NCBI GenBank assembly: GCA_000149265.1
Contig: CH002619.1
Location: forward strand, 248,007-312,006
Direction of reading: 5' to 3'
Length of the DNA: 64,000 bases
Source: Ciona savignyi
Taxonomy: Eukaryota > Chordata > Ascidiacea > Phlebobranchia > Cionidae
A program made the position numbers and the translations under genes. Positions 11,336-24,574 of the stretch are shown piece by piece; position 1 is the first letter of the stretch, and the number at the start of each line of letters is the position of its first letter. Below the pieces are notes generated by a model. That model worked only from the letters and a program-made list of their open reading frames with translations. It did not search any database and was not told where the DNA came from.

Positions 11336-14300
11336 ATGAAGTTAATTTGTATTATCACCGCACTTTCTATGTGCATTTTGTTAACCAAAGGTATTTATTT
11401 ATGTGTGTAATAGCAATTATTATAAAATTATTACCAGAATTATTACTTTTTTCTCTTATCTGTACAATGGTGTTAGAGTTTTTTGTTGACCCAAGTTATT
11501 TATTTATGTATGTAATAGCAATTTATTATAAAATTATTACCAAAAGTATTAATTTTTTTCTTATGTGTACAAATGGTGTAGACTTCTTTTTAAATAAAAG
11601 TGGGTTGGTTGTATCTGTCTTTTTTAGTTTACTATTTTTAGCTATTATACTATTCTTCAGTGAAACCGAAGAAACAAAAACTGAAAAGGTTATTCTAATT
11701 TGTGTAGAATTCATTTGATCACCGATGCAATTTTCAGGACTATCATGTTGGACGTGCGAAAACGCAAGAAGTAATGCGGAATGTCAGGCAAAGGGCCGTC
11801 GAGTTCAGTGTCAATTTCACCAGGTAGATTTACCTGGGATTGGATATTTAAGTTTATCACCTGCATAAGAAACACAGGGGGTGTTATCACACATATTTAT
11901 GGAAATGATTTAATGCTTTAATATAAAGAACTGTATTAATGGGTTCTACTAAATTGAAGGAACGTGTCTAGCCTATACAACACACTGCAATAGATCCGGT
12001 AACCCGACGGTGGGCGCGAGGTGTTCTGACGAATGCCCGGGTATTAACCCCCTTGGTTTTCCTATTTACGGGGATAAACATGAATATTCCATTCTATCCC
12101 ATCCTTTTATAAGCTTGAACATACTTATATATAATATAAAGGCAACTGGAGCTATAACAAACCCAATTTGTAGCAATATCAACCTCTTGAATTTATCATG
12201 ACTTTGTGTTGTTTTATACACAGAGAGCCTGTCAAACCCACGTTCGCACCGACCCACAAGGCATGAGAATTACGAAAGAATGCAAGCAACTTGAAGCATG
12301 TACTAATAATTTTATACAAGTAGGTTAAATACGAATTTTTTAAAGAGTCAGTTAACTTAAAAAGTCAACTAAAGGTAACATGTAAATAATTATTTCCAGA
12401 ACCCAAGAGCAGCCTGGTACCCTAGTCAGTGCAATGACAACGTTCAAGGGTCGGTATGTCGGTGTTGCTGCGATTTTGATAACTGCAATTTCCACTCAAC
12501 AAGTTGCCCTGCAGGTACAATTACCATTGATGTTTGGTGGCCACGTTGTCCATGAAATGTGACACTAAACCCAGCCCTAAATTCCATGTCGATAGCATAT
12601 TGCAAAGCTTTTTGAAAAAAAATTGTCTGAATCAGTGTTTACTCATCAATTGGCTATATTCACAGCACCGTCGACTACCGTTCCTACAACTATTCGCACA
12701 ACCGAACCCACAACAAGTAAGATAACATATATACCAATCTATCAAAATAATGTAACTCAAGAAATCTATAATTATAGAGTAATTTTTAGTTATTTATTTA
12801 TTGGTTAATCTATTAAATTAGAATACCAAACATCACATCCTTGAGTCATTTTTTAGCTATTTATTTATTGCTTCATCTAATTAGTATACCAAACACCACA
12901 TCCTTGACACATTACGATTAAGTGACTATTTTGCCGGATTTAGGACCACTTTTGGGAGGTGAAGACTTCTTAGCCGGTGGTCCAAGCGAACCATCCGAGT
13001 GTGAGCCCATCCTACTTCGCAATGGGTTTGTAGCTTGTACGGATGGGACTAACGTTGATTCCACCTGTATGTTTCAATGCAACGCTTCTGAAGGGTACGC
13101 TCTAATCCCGAATGACACCCTTACCTCCACATGCAACGGAAGTACGTGGATTAAAACACCGCCCTGCTGTCAGAGTAAGTGAATATTATGTGTCGGTAAT
13201 GATCAAGGCCAAGTTTGCATAACAAGAAATAAGTTCGCATGACAAGAAAATATTCGATCAACAAGCCAATAACCCATTGCCGTGCTTGATATTTAAAAAT
13301 AGATTCAAATATATGAAAGTCATGAACAAATTTATTTTAATTATGAAAACTGTAATTTCTGTTCGGTTACAATAACGATTTAGGCGCTAGCCATAGATGT
13401 TCGATTTGACTTCCAAAAAACCGCTGTGAATTATAGGACCGTGTCCTCCATACGCGAAAGCTGATGTTGTGCTTGTGCTGGATTCCTCGTCGTCGATTGG
13501 AAAGGAAAATTGGATTTTCGTTCAAGAATTCGCATCTTCAATGTTCGAGTAAGTTTGACACATTTTACATTGGCTCAAGGTTTTCTACATTCGGGATTTA
13601 CTAACATACTATTGAAAGAATTTTAAAGTTACTTATTATAAAGTAGAATTATTCATATTTTTATTCTATTGACTGTAAAACGATTTATTTTTAAACACTC
13701 TAACTTTCAAAGGGAATTGATTTTCGGTGAAAACAGCTTGCGGGCGTCTGTCTTTCGCTTTAACGAGGAGGTCGACACACATTCTCAAATTCTATTAAAA
13801 GATTTTCCAAACAACAAGCCTGCCATGTTGGACGCACTGGCAAAGATTCCGTACAATGGCTTTGGTACGTAAACTATAAATTCAAATGTATTAAACTAAA
13901 AAATCGTTGTCCCATTTAACAGCTTTAAAAAGACCATAAATTTAACAATTACAGCACTTAATTATGTATTTAGTTTGTGTTTAACATATCATAAATAGTG
14001 CCTTTGCATTCAATTAAATTTGTGTTTAAAGAGATTTTAAAAACAATATTGCGTTTTGCATAGAACTGGTCAGATTTAAAAAGCTTATTAAATATCGTTC
14101 TGTATATAAAGTCTTGCTCTGCACTGTAAGTAATGTAAGATTGTGCTCGAGCATTTGAGGATAGCATACCCTGATTCAATAATTTATCATAACAAACGGT
14201 AAGGATATCAAATCACCGGGTGCATAAATTAAGTTATTTTAGCAAGTGTAGCTGGTTTTAAACACTAAACACCGTGGATATAAAATTAATGACCGTGATA

Positions 14301-15490
14301 CAATAGTAATCTAATTCTGAGAAAGAATATATAATGGATATTTATGCTTTTACCCGGGATCGTTTTTACACGGTGAACTGTCGAAGTAGCGCCCACCGAC
14401 GAGGTCGGGGCTATTGCAGAGTGTTGTATATGATTGGGTCGTGCCTTTAATTTTAGTAGAACTCACTTAACAAATAGTTTCATGCAATGTCCGCTGTGTG
14501 CCTTGTCCAAGGACTTAACCGACTAGCTAGTGACTAGTTTCGAGTCTCCAACCTTCGGCTGGAAGCCGACACACTACCTCACCGAACTATTCGACCGAAC
14601 AAGTATGATTAATATGCATCACAAGAGTCGTATACACATATAACCTCCTTTATATTACAGGAACGAAAACTGGAAAAGCTTTAGTACACCTTAATGACGT
14701 CATTCTGGCCGAGGAAAACGGAAACCGACCCGATGCAGTAGATATCATATTTCTCATCACTGACGGACGATCGCAAGATGGCGTAAGAGACGAGGCAATT
14801 CAACTAAGGGCCCGCGGCGCAGCGGTGAGTTAAAGGGCAGTGACAATTTTTTTACAAGGCTAGGTTTGGCAAAATTACTCATTTCGGAAATTTTATATCG
14901 AAAACCAGCTTTTACCAACAGTACATACTAACTATATATATGTTTGCTAATGTTTTATATATATATATGTTCGCCAAAGTGATATTTTGGTCAATCAGCT
15001 TTTATTCAGATTGACGAGACATGGACACTCGTTGTATACAGCAAGAACAAATAAGTTTGGTCTCTCTATAATATACATTTCACTGTTAATATCGTCAAAT
15101 AGTAAAATAATTTTGACATTAATATCTATTTTTTAATTTAAAAAAAATGTTTTCATTTAAGATTTAGCGGCAATGTCTAAATATACCTTAAATAAATAAT
15201 AGACCGGATTTTATCGTAAACCAAATTAAACTAGCAATGTCCGAATTTTCATGGGTATAAAATTTCGACGGTAGGCTTGAAATTTTATATATGTTTATCT
15301 GGTTCCTCAGATTTACGTAATTGGAGTCGAGCCCGGAATTGAAGCCGAGCTTTATCGAGAACAACTCTACGAAATAGCAGGCAACCCTCAAAACGTATTC
15401 ATTGTCGAGGAAGGCTTTGCCGGATTGAGCGACCTGTTCAGAGAAGGAATCCAACAAAGAATGTGTCCTCAACCTTGCGAGGACTTTTAA
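11336..15490 (+). CDS. Gene 2: secreted LU-CCP-VWA protein, canonical form
   Basis: Exons: 11336-11390, 11738-11823, 12224-12319, 12400-12514, 12666-12716, 12944-13174, 13437-13548, 13713-13864, 14661-14824, 15311-15490. They sum to 1242 nt (413 aa). The signal peptide (MKLICIITALSMCILLTKG) is followed by an LU domain (about 20-117; LSCWTCENA ... CRCCCDFDNCNF), a Thr linker, one six-Cys CCP (about 146-211) and a VWA (212-413). The VWA keeps the full MIDAS: DSSSS at residues 227-231, Thr in GTKTGKAL, and Asp in LITDGRSQD. The VWA resembles the matrilin/collagen class. It ends MCPQPCEDF with no TM or GPI signal, so it is probably secreted. The 13713 acceptor (CAAAG) is weak but keeps frame and the family exon length of 152. 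PolyA signal AATAAA at 15726. Biochemical role unknown. Confidence 0.9.
11933..12106 (+). mobile_element. tRNA-derived SINE, family I, 5'-truncated
   Basis: Starts within the body (AATGGGTTCTACTAAATTG) and runs through CCGGTAACCCGACGGTGGGC to the tail. It lies in the gene 2 intron between the first and second LU exons after the signal exon. Confidence 0.8.
14336..14600 (-). mobile_element. tRNA-derived SINE, family I, diverged
   Basis: Minus-strand copy inside a gene 2 VWA intron. GCGCCCACCGACGAGGTCGG, GTGCCTTGTCCAAGGACTTA and ACCGACTAGCTAGTGACTAG are recognisable, and the head is decayed. Confidence 0.7.
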
Positions 15491-16486
15491 GCACGCGACC
15501 TTCTCACTTATTTTACAAAATGTTGGAGATGTGTATCTCCCTGTGTAACCATATACCTCGTTTAAGCCACCATTCCGAATTTCGTTCTAATGCGATGGAT
15601 GTGCAAAATACCCTCCCGTTTTACCCGATGCAGCTGCTAAATCCTTGCAGGCTGTAAATATGCCCCAAATCTATTATTGCATCATGTATAAATTAACATA
15701 TCATATTTTTGATTTGTTCCCTCTTAATAAAATATTGTTGTCGTACATTGGTGTTATACTTAAAGTTGGGATCAGATTTGGACAACTAGATAATTTTTGT
15801 CTTATAATAATTACAGAGAATTGTCGGTAATCTAATCTAACTCGTAAAATTGTTCGATGCTTTTATTTAATTCTAATCTACTTTTCGGTTTTCCCAAAAA
15901 TGCTACGTTGTCCAACGGCGTTTTGCAAAACGAGCCAACATCGATGTAGATTTGCCGTTCTCATGTTACTCAGAACAAACTCTGATTTGATATGAACTAA
16001 ACTCGATTTTTCTTTTTAATTCGGAATTTAATTTCATTTCCAAGTTTTTTTGAATTTGTAAATCTGAAGTAATTTGTAAAACTGTGTGGCTATCATTTTA
16101 ATTCTAATCTAATTTAAAAATATATAAAAAATTTAGTTGTCCAAGTTTGGTTTGGATTGCCCAAACCTGTTTAGCATCGTTATTAGATTAAATTGAGTTT
16201 GAACCCATAGGTCACTTAAGTTCCGGAACAAAACTCTCAGATAACATCTTAAAATCTCGAGGTTTATATTACTGCGACATAAAATGCAAATAATTTTAAA
16301 CAAACAAGTAGCTGTGTAGGTGACTCGGGTCACTTTGTGACATCACAGAGACGTCGAAAAAATTCAAAGAAAGTGACTTTTTTAAGTGGTGTCGTATGGA
16401 CGGGTATGAAATTGATATTTTAATATAATCCGCCGTGAACTGAAAAAAGCCTGCTGAACTGGATAGATTGTAGAAGGAATTTTGGG
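15491..16486. other. Gene 2 3' flank and spacer to gene 3
   Basis: Holds the likely gene 2 polyA signal at 15726-15731. I see no exon or RNA gene; short open frames here lack any domain. Confidence 0.5.
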
Positions 16487-16493
16487 TATAAAT
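16487..16493 (+). promoter_or_regulatory. Probable TATA box of gene 3
   Basis: TATAAAT lies 80 bp before the ATG at 16573. Confidence 0.55.
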
Positions 16494-16572
16494 CGAAGCT
16501 ACTTTCTCATATCGCAGCATTTTTATTCGATTTGCCACCGAAGTTGATAACGGTACAGACAACGTGCGAAAA

Positions 16573-19500
16573 ATGAAGTTAATTATAACAGCGGTGATGT
16601 TTTTCTGTAATTTGGCAGTTTCAACTGAAGGTAATGTTTGTTTAAAAACGTATTTTTACTGAGGCTAGTTTCGATCCCAAGTTTTTTTATTTCATTTTCT
16701 GGGTTAGTCAAAAGTTTCGTTTTTTATTATATATACTCTTATAAGTCGGCGGCGCAACCGTTCAGTCAAACAATCGCTTATTTGCAAGTTAAAAAACTTT
16801 GTATATCTATCAGCTCTCAAGTGCTGGACATGCGAAAATGCAAGGTCGAATGATGAGTGTCGTAGGACGGGAAGAGAAAAGACATGTCAAGCAAATGAAG
16901 TACGTAATATTGTAATTTTACAGCATGCTGAGAGTTTTACCGTTTATGATTATTTTTTCTTCAAAAACGTGTGGAACATTAAAGCAAACAATAAGTTAAA
17001 TAACATAAGGTTTTATTTTACAATATCATTTATGTGCCTATCATCTGTTGTTTTATTACGGTTTTCTTAAACACCAGTACTGATTGTTTTTTGTTATTAA
17101 AATAAAGACAATTTTAACAAAACCAATTTAATCTTAGGAAGCTTGCCAAACCCACGTCCGAACAGACCCACAAGGAATAAGAATCACTAAAGAATGCAAG
17201 CAAGCACATGCTTGCAACAATAACTACATACAGGTACAGAGTTTGAATACTAGCGCTTTGTTAGGTTATTTTTGTGTAAATGGAAATCCAGACATTTTGA
17301 GCTATTGTTTTTTCACTATGCTAAGCTTCAAATTTATCACGGACTGGTCACTAAGATCGTTTTTGTATGGAAATCGTTATATGTATCTGTCGTGTTAACC
17401 ATTCCGTCGCACGACCACATCATGTTGGGTTGTCTATCACGACTGCAGTTCAATCAAAGAAGGCACTTAGTAATGTTATCGTGAAGTAGGCTACCTTCCC
17501 GATAGTTTAAACAACGAAAATGCTTTTGTGTATTTTTATTACATATTTGTCTAAGGCAGTGGAATTTAAATGTTTAGACCAAACTGTAGAACGATAGTAT
17601 CGACAATAATTTAGCTCCTTTATATACTATTTTCGTTTTAACTTATGGTTAAAATATGTGCAATTGTTTGGCTGATTGATCCACTAATAGCGTTTGGCTT
17701 TAAATTTCTAACTAAGATCATTTAGGCTGTCCATCACGACTGCAGTTCAACGGAGGCACTTAGCAATGTTATCGTAAAGTACCTTGCCGATAGTTTACAA
17801 TGCCGCTGCTTGTGTGTTTCTTTATTACATATTTGTCTAAGGCAGTGAAATTTAAATGTTTAGACCAAACCTTATAACGATAGTATCGACATGAATTATA
17901 GCTTATATTTACTATTTTCGTTTTAACTTCACATAGTTAAATATGTGCAACTGTTTGGATGGTTAATCCACTAATAAAGTTTGGCTTAAGAGTTCTAACT
18001 AAGACCATTGAAGCAAAACCAAATTTTTGGTGGTTAAAATTATAAAGCAACGGTCAATCCACTTTGCATATTGCAACATCCCCTGCTCGACAGTTATATC
18101 ATGCTGCTGTTATATATTTTCGTATAACGCTTTAAGTTTTCCACCATCAGAAATATTCTACCCCATTTTAAACAAACAACTAAATTAAGAATCCCCGTCA
18201 TGCATGGGTGCCAAGTCAATGCAATAGAAACGTCCAAGGTTCGGTTTGCAGATGTTGCTGCAACTTCGATAACTGCAATTTTATGACACTGGACTGCCCA
18301 GCAGGTATAATATGGCCTAATATTATTTTTTTACTATTTACTTTATTTAATATTTTTATTATAAAGTCTCTCTTTTGTACAGAATGCATATGGTTTTAGT
18401 TTTATTTATATAAGTCTATATTAAAAGTAAAAAGATTCCCCTGAAACTATATGCGATAAAAACATGTTTTAAAGATGCTCATACACTTTTTTAAGAGGGT
18501 GATTTTGAAAACTACTTTGTAACTGGGTTTTATTTACATATAACTCCAGTTAAAATGCAGCTGTATATTACAGGACCACCACCAACTAGCCCTCCTGTTA
18601 CAGGTATGTTTCATGTTCATAAAAAAAGTCACTACAAAATCAAATACCCTTTAAAACAAATTAGTTGAAATAAAACGTTTATACTTGTGAGGACCCCCAT
18701 ATCATAGCGGATTGGGCATTTGTCAGAATGCCAAAAAAACAATTTTATTTTAAATAACCTAGTTTACCCAGGCAAATCCCCCAAAATATGGGAAATTCCC
18801 CAAAAGCATAAGAAATCAGAAGAAAATAATTGTGCTTATAAAAGAGCTAGAAACTTAAATCTAAAACATTTAGTTAAAGATTCGAAATTCAAACAAAAAC
18901 ACGTACGGCCCATACCTATCTTTAACCCCTTTCCCGGGAAATACTCAGAAATTAACTTCTACTGAAACTAGTAATCAGTCTTATTTACGCTTAGTTTAAA
19001 AAGAAAGAACATAAATAAAGAACATTATGAAAACTGCCACTAGGCCTTAGATTATAAAAAAAACCACGAGCGGTTCCATGCATTTAATCTAATTTGTGGT
19101 CGGTATTCTTTAAATATACCTAAAATACATTTAAAATCCACCAGTTTACCTTGTAAAGCCCGCAAAAATATAATTAACAATCCATTTTAATAGAGTAAAT
19201 ATACTATTATAGTTATAGAGCATTGCCACGTGTATAAAACAAAGTTCAATCAGTACTGGCAAACATTAATTCGGTTTAAATAAATATTTCTTTTTGTTTC
19301 TTTAAAAAAATTGTTCTCGGAAAACCCATTAGTTTCTGATTGCAGAAACAAACGTTGTGCTTTTTGTATAAGATCTACATACCAAAGAAAATATAGATAA
19401 CAAGTTAGGATGGATGGGAACCCATGAGTTCTGTGTGAAGAAAAAAAAATTTACACTTTGTATTAGTTGTATCAAAAGTGATTGGGTAATTGGGGAACCG

Positions 19501-22500
19501 ATCATTTTTTATGAAGAAACATATATCGTAGTCAAAATGGGGTTTAAAAAATAGTGGCGCCAAACACTTAGTTGACACTTTCTAGTTGCTATAGCTTTTA
19601 AATTTAATTTGGAGTGGTTAATCAAGTATGTTAGTGCCTTTACAAAGCTACGTAATAGCGGCTGGTATCGGTGGCAACCTTTCGTCATACGCGACAAATA
19701 ATAACTCATTTTTTTGTGATGTACTAATTCAGATTTTATATTTTTTTTACAGAAAGTTCAGGCCTTGACCGTAAGTTACTGTAGTATTTATTAGTAACCT
19801 ATTCAATATAAGCTTTTTTAACGGGGCAAGCTTTAATTCCTTGTCACTAAAACCACTTTTATATAGAAATTGTTATATGAATCGATCTCATAACCGTTTG
19901 TCTACAATAAATTTCATTCATAATATACTTTATTACCAAAGATAAATCTTAACGACGAAAAGCAAACATTAGCAAATTAATAGATTACCCCATTTTTTTA
20001 ATTTCCACTGTATCTTGGTTTTGGCAAGGAAATAACATTTGGGAACAAAAATGTTGCCATAACAGAGCCGACTTGCCCTGAGGTCAGGTTTCGTAACGGA
20101 ACTGCTTCGTGTACGAACGGAAACCAGGTGGGCTCGACTTGTACGTTTAATTGTGCGGATGGATTTACCGTACATCCAGCTAACTACACACATTCGGAAT
20201 GTGACGGCTCAACTTGGCAAGAACCTATACCGTGCTGTACTAGTAAGTCGATCACATATATCAATAATACGAAACTGTTTTGGGAAGTTTTTATTGAATA
20301 TGACCCTATAATGACCGTATTATGTATCTAAAATTTCACCACGATTGAGATTAGAATGCTAGAAATACAAAGTTAAGCTGGGTCGCCGTCCTTTTAACCT
20401 ATTTGACAAACCCACATTATTACATAATATTGTATAAAAAAGTTATACAGCTGTAATAACATGGTTCTTTGGTTCAACAAGTTTAACAATCATTTTAGCA
20501 GCATGTGCCTAATGAGGATTTAACAATAATACATTGATATATGTTAAAAATTTATTTATACTCTATTGGTGGAATAAAAAGAAACTGATCTTTGTTTTCT
20601 TCATTTACAGTAAATAAACATTCGTACAGATTGTTTAAAATTCTGAATACTTAGTAATGATTAATAAATTTAAGTTTGGCGAATTAATTAGCAGTATGTG
20701 GCAATTAAACGACTAGAGGAGTCCGGTTGCTGAAAGCTTTTGGCCCAACTGCTGTATATTCCGATTTTAGATTGCACGGCGTAACCCTTTCTTCGGTTTC
20801 TGTCCCATGACTAAACCACTATCGTGTAATGACTCTATAATGACATGTTATCGCTTTTAACAAATAAAGTGACCTAAAAATGTTACAGTAACATTATTCC
20901 CTGCACAGCTGTAAACTGCGATAGTCTAAAGTCAAACAAAGCAGCAATCTTGCCAGGACATCTTCGGTTGCCTACTTGGCAAAACAATATCTTTAAATGT
21001 ACCTACAATAGAATAAAATAGCAATATTTCGTCCACAAACCAATATATTTTTGCTCACAACTACCAAACTAGTTGTATTTTCTAGTCTTAATGCTCGTAG
21101 TTACCATCCTGCTGTACAGCAACGTCATAAAAGACTTTTCTTGTGCGTGATAAATGAAGTGCCACAAGAGAGCGATATAAAACAAATGTGGCTAAATGTT
21201 AAAACTTTGTTTAAAACTATTTGCGTAATTTGAATATAGATACCACGGCATATATTTTTACTAAAGTATTAAATTTAAAAAAAACTCAATGCAGAGGTCA
21301 TTTAATAGGTTTTGATTACGGCTGCAACGATACTTTTAAAACAGTATCGATAATTGCGATTATCGTTACTAAACATGGGGAATTCCCAACATCTAAACCA
21401 GTGCTCCAAAACCAGTGTGCCACGGCACACTACTGTGCTCCAGGACAATGCTAGGTGTGCCGTCGTAAAGTAATATTTTTTAAAAACAGTTTTTACCAAA
21501 TAAAAAGAATTTTAGTTTTTGAAAATTTGAGTATTACGGCTATCAGACTTATTATAGAATGCAATGTGCCGGCAAAATTTACTAAGTTTATACAGCTGTA
21601 TAACCTTTAACGGATTGAAATGCGTTTATCATGACAATAAAACTCTAGTTTGTCTTTAAATAGGGCCTGTAAATCAAATTAAATTTCTAATTATTGCAAT
21701 AAATATACAAACCGATATGAAAAACCTAACCACACTTTATATCTACTTAAGTAATAAGCTATACGTATTTGCGTAAGAAACGAAAAGTAAGAAACGAAAA
21801 CAAACGCAGATGAGGGTAGTTTGTAAAGTTTTTCTTATTACTTCAAATGCACTAAAAACCATCCACACGTTAATTGTTGAACTTTATAGGCAATAAGTAG
21901 GAAAAGTTATCGTCTATAAATCCAATGTTTGGTACACCATGGCCGTAATAGAGTATACATGATTGAACATAATTATTACAAAGTAGAACTGCATCATTAC
22001 AAATATTACAACACAATTACTAAGTGTGTTCGAATTACTAAGAATGCGTTTGTGATTGCATAAACGCTGTTTTTACCGATACTCAAGACGCATTTTCAGG
22101 CAAAATTCTCCGAAAGTTTAATCTATTTTTTATCTTTCAGGGCCCTGCCCGCCTTTTGCCCGAGCCGACGCCATTGTGGTTCTTGATTCGTCTAGTTCTG
22201 TTCGACGACAGAATTGGTTGCAAATGATCAATTTTGTGGTAACTATGCTCGAGTAAGTGAAACACTATACCCAAAAATCAAATTTACGAAAAATAGAAAG
22301 CGAAGCATATAACGATGTGTCGATATAAATAAGACAGCGAAAATTGAAACAGTAATGAATTATAGCCCAGACAAAATTGTTTTTTAAAACTAGGGCACAG
22401 ATTAATCTATTGGATTAGTGTTAACGAGAAATACGAGGCTTGACTGTAATTTAGAGCTGTTTTTCATCAATATGTAACTGCCATGCTCGCGCCCCCCTTG

Positions 22501-24574
22501 AGAAGCGTTCACGCCCCCCAGTTTAAGAACCACTGCTATAGACTATAGAAATACAGTAGCTGGTTGTTTCAAGTAGATATTATACAAAAATAGTTGGATA
22601 AGATTTTAATCTCCTTAATTATGTAAAAGAGCAATCTTCAATACCTTGTTCACAGAATATTTATTTAGAAGAGAACCTTGCCAAACAGCGTTCTGATGTG
22701 TTTTTCAAGAACACACAATATTTGCCCAATTTTTCGAATTTTCTTTTTTTTACCCGCATAGTTTGTAACGCACTTTATCACAGCAAGTTTTTGATATTGG
22801 TAAAATTAGTCGCAATGTAACTCATAGTATTAAAGCGCTTACACATATTATTTGCTAGGTAACTAAAGGGGTTCCAAAATTTTAACTCAAAATAACTGAC
22901 TGTCAAAAATTTACCAGTCGAAAAATTAGAACGTCTATCGCAAATTCGGGTTGGTATTCAAAATACCAATATGCTTCTGGTTCTTTTAAGCTAGCGATTG
23001 TGAAATAACACATGTATAACAAAATGTTAACACTTGTTCAAACTATTACAAGACATGATTAATTTATTTCGTATTTTTCTTTACAGTCAATTCGTAATTG
23101 ACGAGTCCAGTTTAAGAGTGGGAGCCTTCCGTTACAATCGAGTTGTTGATAATAACACTCAGATTTTGCTGAACCAGTTTGCAAGCAACAAAGCTGGACT
23201 TTTACAAGCTATTCGAAGAATACCGTATGACGGAAGCGGTAAGTAATAATGGGTGCTCTTGTAAGCAGGAATATTTTGTTTTGCTACGTTTGTTTATGAC
23301 GCGTGCCATGTTGTCGGCATTTCGTCATAATCAGATTTGCAAATTGGTTTAAAACTTTCAAAGATGTTAGCTGACGTACCGGCAATTTACAACGTTCTTA
23401 AGTTTCCTTAACTACTTTCTAATAAAACTAGTTTTTTTGTGTGCTAATTTCGATTATATTTTTTTTAGATACCACTAGCTTAACACGATCAGTATGTTTA
23501 CGATTTTGTAAAACTTATTGACCTTGGCAATTCCGGGAAATTACCCGAAGTGTTGATCTATATATAAATAAATAGCCATGATTTCACCCACTCGTGAATT
23601 CTTTTTTTCTTCAGGCTTAATCTCTAATTATCTATTTGCTCCACAAGAAACGTTTGCAAGAGTAGCTCTGTGTAGCTCCCTTGTTTTAAATAATGTAATA
23701 TTTAATAGAACAAATTTTTTTGCATAATGGAGCGTCTAAACATTACTCGATTTATGTTGGTTAGTCTATCCACATTTGTGTAAAATACTTTCAAGCTAAG
23801 AGCATTTTCTTGTTTGTACAATTACATTTTCTGTTAACGTTCACAGGCACACACACCGGTAATGCAATTCGTCACGCCAAAGATGTCATGCTCACCAGAG
23901 AGAATGGTAACAGACCAGGAGTGACAGACTTGGTGTTCGTGCTTACGGATGGTCGATCTCAGGACAGTGTTGATACCATTTCACAAGAGTTAAGAGATAC
24001 AGGAGCTGTGGTATGGTCAATTATTATAGCTTTTAATATGTGGGTGCGAAGTAATCTTGGAGGATATTTGTCGCAGTTGTAACGCCTTCTGTAATTTCGT
24101 TATCGATTGATATGTTAATATATGTCCTCAAGCGTATTTTATCTTACCCACGTGTAGTAATTTCCGAACAAAGAAAATCTTTTAAATAAAAAAAAAAAAA
24201 TTTATTCTTAAAGGGCCTATAGTCTTTTTTTTACTAAATCAGTTTAAGATAATAATAGTAAGGTGTATCTTGAGACCTGTGTAATTTTGTCCAATATTAA
24301 CATGCTTGCAGGCCATTAGCGTACCTAATGTATATCAACGCTGGCAAAAGTCCAGATTGCCTTTTATAATAGATTTAACTTGAGATTACATTTCCAGACA
24401 TTTGTCATCGCTGTGATTATGCCCGGGACAACTATCGTAAGAGATGAGCTGCTTCAGATTTCAGGATCAGAGGACCGATTGTTTGAAGTGACTGGTGGTT
24501 TTAATTCATTGGACGCTGAATTCGCTAACCGACTCAGAAACTACTTTTGCCCCGCTGCTTGCGAAAACTTTTAG
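16573..24574 (+). CDS. Gene 3: secreted LU-CCP-VWA protein, canonical, with an 18-nt microexon
   Basis: Exons: 16573-16630, 16814-16899, 17138-17233, 18190-18304, 18574-18603, 19753-19770, 20066-20242, 22141-22252, 23087-23238, 23847-24010, 24398-24574. They sum to 1185 nt (394 aa). The signal peptide ([20 protein letters not shown]) is followed by LU (about 21-118; LKCWTCENA ... [12 protein letters not shown]), a very short Pro linker including the microexon (ESSGLD), CCP (about 136-193) and VWA (194-394) with intact MIDAS: DSSSS 209-213, [16 protein letters not shown]. The tail is FCPAACENF. The linker is much shorter than in genes 1 and 4. The acceptor at 18190 (TTAAG) is non-canonical but preserves the 115-nt exon and the family frame. 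Secreted; role unknown. Confidence 0.87.
17310..17425 (-). mobile_element. SINE family II copy in gene 3 intron
   Basis: Minus-strand head TGTGGTCGTGCGACGGAATG, then GTTAACACGACAGATACATA, then the B-box side near 17315-17335. It matches the copies at 46195 and 51166. Confidence 0.6.
17429..18012. repeat. Tandem duplication of about 290 bp in a gene 3 intron
   Basis: Copy 1 is about 17429-17726 and copy 2 about 17727-18012. Both start with a CATCACGACTGCAGTTCAA-like segment and share GGCACTTAG, TTACATATTTGTCTAAGGCA, TTTAAATGTTTAGACCAAAC, CGATAGTATCGACA and CTATTTTCGTTTTAACTT in order. Differences are mostly substitutions and small indels. Confidence 0.85.
19826..19905 (-). mobile_element. SINE family II fragment
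   Basis: GGCAAGCTTTAATTCC, TTGTCACTAAAACCACTTTT and ATATAGAAATTGTTATATGA match the order seen in the 46195 copy. The head is truncated or decayed. Confidence 0.45.
21398..21480. mobile_element. hAT-like MITE terminus
   Basis: CAGTGCTCCAAAACCAGTGT followed by the CACGGCACAC palindromic stretch is the typical left end of hAT-group non-autonomous elements. I cannot identify the other end with confidence. Confidence 0.4.
22480..22535. mobile_element. hAT-like MITE terminus (second)
   Basis: CGCCCCCCAGTTTAAGAACCACTG (22512-22535) is a typical hAT right end. Its partner may be near 22360 but no clear target duplication was found. Confidence 0.4.

Noticed and set aside
21398-22535. One large hAT element joining the two hAT-like ends
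   Set aside because: It would span a gene 3 VWA exon (22141-22252), and the two ends are of different sequence types, so they are separate fragments.
3609-24574. Complement factor B/C2 homologs, because of CCP followed by VWA
   Set aside because: Factor B/C2 have three CCPs, one VWA and a serine protease. No protease exons exist here, an LU domain precedes the CCP, and the VWA exon pattern and motifs are matrilin/collagen-like.
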